Part shown: positions 5,010-6,752 of the stretch, piece by piece
Numbering within the stretch: the stretch's first letter is position 1
How the letters are laid out: every line of letters begins with the position of its first letter
Source: an uncultured Actinomyces sp.
Lineage (GTDB): Bacteria > Actinomycetota > Actinomycetes > Actinomycetales > Actinomycetaceae
Length of the DNA: 6,752 nt
Reading direction: 5' to 3'
Assembly: GCA_902773415.1 (NCBI GenBank)
Contig: CACYEE010000008.1
Location: forward strand, 1 to 6,752
Program-made: the position numbers and the translations under genes
Notes under the pieces: model-generated
Databases searched by the model: none
What the model was told of the DNA's origin: nothing
What the model saw: the letters and a program-made list of their open reading frames with translations, nothing else

Positions 5010-6559
5010 ACGGGAAGGACGGGCACGACGCGCAGGAGCCGGAAGCCCAGGTGCCGCCTGCCGGATTCGATGCTCGTGACACGGGGGCGGGCGACGCCGA
5101 GTTCGACGAGCTGAGGCTCGCGATGCTTGAGGCAAACCTCGCCGGCTACGATCTCGAAGACGAGGACCTTGCGCTGCTTTCCGGCGAGTTTGCTTCCGAG
5201 GATGCCGATTCGGGCCCCGCGCTTCCGGTTCTTGCGGTTGTCGGGCGTCCGAATGTCGGAAAGTCGACGCTTGTCAACAGAATCGTGGGGGAGAGGGTTG
5301 CCGTTGTCCAGGATGCCCCCGGCGTGACCCGAGATCGCGTTGCCTATCCCGGGGAATGGGACGGGCGGCGCTTCACGTTGCTGGATACGGGAGGCTGGGA
5401 ATCCGATGTTGCCGGGCTTGAGGGTGCCGTTGCGCGGCAGGCGGAGGCCGCCGTCGACAACGCCGATGCCGTCGCGCTCGTCGTGGACGCCACCGTCGGC
5501 ATCACGACGACCGATGAGCAGCTCGTCCGGCTTCTGCGCCGCGCGGACCGGCCCGTCGTTCTGGTAGCCAACAAGGTCGATTCCGCAATGCAGGAGGCGG
5601 ACGCCTCCGTGCTGTGGGGCCTCGGACTTGGAGAGCCCTATCCCGTTTCGGCTTTGCACGGGCGGGGGACAGGCGAGCTTCTTTCGGCGATTCTTCGCGT
5701 GCTCCCCGAAGAATCTGCCGTCGCGAAGCCCCCGATGGCCGGCGGTCCGCGCCGTGTCGCGCTTGTGGGCAGGCCGAATGTCGGAAAGTCCTCGCTTTTG
5801 AACAGGCTTGCTGGCACCGAGCGCGTGGTCGTCAACGAGCTTGCGGGGACGACGCGAGACCCGGTCGACGAGACGATCGAGCTTGACGGCCGGCCCTGGA
5901 CCTTCGTCGACACGGCAGGTATCCGGCGCAGGATCAGGCAGACGAGGGGAGCGGACTTCTACGCCTCGCTGCGCACCCAGGCGGCCCTGGAAAAGGCCGA
6001 GCTTGGGCTTGTTCTCGTCGACGCCTCCGAGCCGCTGGCCGAACAGGACGTTCGGGTTGTCCAGCAGGTTGTCGATGCCGGGCGCGCGCTTGTCATCGCC
6101 TGCAACAAGTGGGATCTTGTCGATGACGAGCGACGCCACGAGTTTGACCGCGAAATCGAACGCGAGCTTGTCCAGCTGTCCTGGGCGCCACGGGTCAACG
6201 TCTCGGCCATGACCGGCTGGCACACGAACCGCCTGACCCGCGCAATGGATGCCGCGCTCGAATCGTGGGAGGCGAGAATCCCGACGGGCCGGCTCAATTC
6301 CTTTCTCGGGGAGCTCGCGGCCGCCCATCCGCATCCTGTCAGAGGCGGAAAGCAGCCGAGGATTCTCTTCGCGACGCAGGCGAGGACGGCGCCGCCGCGA
6401 TTCGTTCTGTTTGCGACGGGATTTCTTGAGCATGGCTATCGTCGCTTCATCGAGAATTCGCTGCGAAAGGAATTCGGATTCGAGGGAACGCCGATCGAGA
6501 TTGGCGTGCGTGTGCGCGAGCGTCGCGGTTCAAAGGGCAAGGGCAAACGCCGGTCGTAG
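5006..6559 (+). CDS. der: Ribosome biogenesis GTPase Der (EngA)
   Basis: Der is a tandem-GTPase protein needed for assembly of the 50S ribosomal subunit. Of its 517 residues, the first GTPase domain has G1 GRPNVGKST (80-88), G2 within GVTRD (106-110), G3 DTGGW (127-131), G4 NKVD (189-192) and G5 SALHG (215-219). The second has GRPNVGKSS (255-263), GTTRD (281-285), DTAGI (302-306), NKWD (367-370) and SAMTG (400-404). A KH-like RNA-binding domain runs from about 428 to 505 ('PRILFATQARTAPPRFVLFA', FIENSLRKEF). The tail is basic (KGKGKRRS). Both GTPase sites look intact. About 72 residues of acidic N-terminal extension, including LAGYDLEDEDLALL, are absent from E. coli Der but common in actinobacteria. 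GTG at 5006 overlaps the cmk stop and has GAGGAG (4995-5000) five bases upstream, implying coupled translation. Adjacent cmk-der is the standard actinobacterial pairing. Confidence 0.95.
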   Translation: MNGKDGHDAQEPEAQVPPAGFDARDTGAGDAEFDELRLAMLEANLAGYDLEDEDLALLSGEFASEDADSGPALPVLAVVGRPNVGKSTLVNRIVGERVAVVQDAPGVTRDRVAYPGEWDGRRFTLLDTGGWESDVAGLEGAVARQAEAAVDNADAVALVVDATVGITTTDEQLVRLLRRADRPVVLVANKVDSAMQEADASVLWGLGLGEPYPVSALHGRGTGELLSAILRVLPEESAVAKPPMAGGPRRVALVGRPNVGKSSLLNRLAGTERVVVNELAGTTRDPVDETIELDGRPWTFVDTAGIRRRIRQTRGADFYASLRTQAALEKAELGLVLVDASEPLAEQDVRVVQQVVDAGRALVIACNKWDLVDDERRHEFDREIERELVQLSWAPRVNVSAMTGWHTNRLTRAMDAALESWEARIPTGRLNSFLGELAAAHPHPVRGGKQPRILFATQARTAPPRFVLFATGFLEHGYRRFIENSLRKEFGFEGTPIEIGVRVRERRGSKGKGKRRS

Positions 6560-6586
6560 GCGGCATTGGGATTGCCGGCTGGTGCG

Positions 6587-6628
6587 GAAGGCGTTCGCCC
6601 AGGCGGCCTGGCTTGGGCGAACGCCTTC
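6587..6628 (+). terminator. Strong hairpin after der, likely operon terminator without a U-tract
   Basis: Positions 6587-6604 pair with 6611-6628 in an 18-bp stem: 15 perfect pairs starting GAAGGCGTTCGCCCA, one G-T wobble (6602 with 6613), two more GC pairs, and a 6-base loop GGCCTG. It begins 27 bases after the der stop. No T-run follows (next bases GTGTCGCC), and none precedes on the opposite strand, so it is a bare-stem terminator of the kind proposed for high-GC actinobacteria, or an mRNA 3'-end stabiliser. Confidence 0.65.
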
Positions 6629-6720
6629 GTGTCGCCTTGCCGGGGAAGTGCCGGGCCGTAGTGCCGTGCGTGTCGAGGTGTTGCGCGTCGCGCAAGCCCG
6701 TCGAGGCGGGCGGTGCCCTC
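6629..6720. other. Non-coding spacer with small palindromes
   Basis: I see no convincing coding frame here. It contains the 15-base palindrome TTGCGCG-T-CGCGCAA at 6681-6695, an adjoining 5-bp hairpin GCCCG-TCGAGG-CGGGC at 6696-6711, and a direct repeat GTCGAGG at 6672-6678 and 6700-6706. These could be operator half-sites or a second weak terminator; function is unknown. Confidence 0.4.
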
Positions 6721-6724
6721 TATT

Positions 6725-6752
6725 TTGACATAATGCACATTATCGGCAAAGA
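6725..6752 (+). promoter_or_regulatory. Putative regulated promoter: TTGACA box overlapping an operator-like palindrome
   Basis: TTGACA at 6725-6730 is a perfect -35 consensus. It overlaps by one base the inverted repeat ATAATG-CA-CATTAT (6730-6743), which fills most of the expected spacer. With a 17-base spacer the -10 would start at 6748 (AAAGA, cut by the window end). The stretch 6721-6752 is strikingly AT-rich against its surroundings. A repressor-binding palindrome inside a promoter would suggest control of a gene starting beyond the window; the regulator cannot be named. Confidence 0.5.

Noticed and set aside
3246..5135. A 629-residue open frame on the minus strand
   Set aside because: It lies wholly antisense to tyrA-cmk, is a by-product of high-GC third positions, and its Arg/Gly/Asp-rich translation shows no recognisable domain.
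4472..6433. A 653-residue open frame on the minus strand
   Set aside because: It is antisense to cmk and der, both with every catalytic motif intact, and has low-complexity Arg/Ser/Ala-rich sequence.
6560..6720. A tRNA or small RNA gene behind der
   Set aside because: No cloverleaf, anticodon arm or GTTC-type T-loop could be assembled; the main hairpin is a simple long stem.
1..6752. Mobile elements, CRISPR arrays or defence genes
   Set aside because: No transposase, spaced repeats, terminal inverted repeats or foreign-looking composition; apart from the edge promoter the window is a conserved housekeeping cluster.

Overview
This window comes from a high-GC chromosome (about two-thirds G+C by eye, C or G at most third codon positions). 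The gene order and protein signatures fit the class Actinomycetia, probably near Actinomycetales, Bifidobacteriales or Micrococcales. Pointers are the ParA signature VDFDPQ...LSAAE...HSREV, the 'AATLLELKAARLLP' stretch of ScpA, the long acidic N-terminal extension of Der, and the 'GRDITTVVAPDA' and 'RDxDDSTV' stretches of the cytidylate kinase. Genus cannot be told from this sequence. All recognised genes are on the + strand and closely packed, so one operon or a read-through cluster is likely.

Layout: (1) 1-74, the 3' end of a XerD-type tyrosine recombinase. (2) 75-178, a short spacer with two mutually exclusive GC-rich hairpins and a T5 run, followed by a Shine-Dalgarno and a -10-like TAAAGT just ahead of parA. 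(3) parA, scpA and scpB (179-2500), a chromosome partition ATPase and the two non-SMC subunits of condensin. (4) rluB (2497-3234), a 23S rRNA pseudouridine synthase. (5) 3237-5009, one uninterrupted reading frame carrying an ACT-domain prephenate dehydrogenase (TyrA) followed directly by a complete (d)CMP kinase (Cmk). (6) der (5006-6559), a double-GTPase ribosome assembly factor. (7) 6560-6752, non-coding: a strong 18-bp hairpin, smaller palindromes, and at the right edge a TTGACA box overlapping an ATAATG-CA-CATTAT palindrome that looks like a regulated promoter for the next gene.

Most of the cluster serves chromosome maintenance (XerD dimer resolution, ParA, ScpAB) or ribosome maturation (RluB, Der), with nucleotide supply (Cmk) and tyrosine synthesis (TyrA) inserted. 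Translation coupling is likely at several junctions: a 4-base overlap at scpB/rluB (ATGA), another at cmk/der (GTGA), and a 2-base gap at rluB/tyrA.

I found no wholly unknown system. The most unusual element is the stop-free TyrA-Cmk junction. The cmk part keeps its own Shine-Dalgarno and ATG inside the frame, so the locus could make a bifunctional fusion, a free kinase, or both. The edge promoter/operator and the alternative hairpins after xerD are secondary points of interest.
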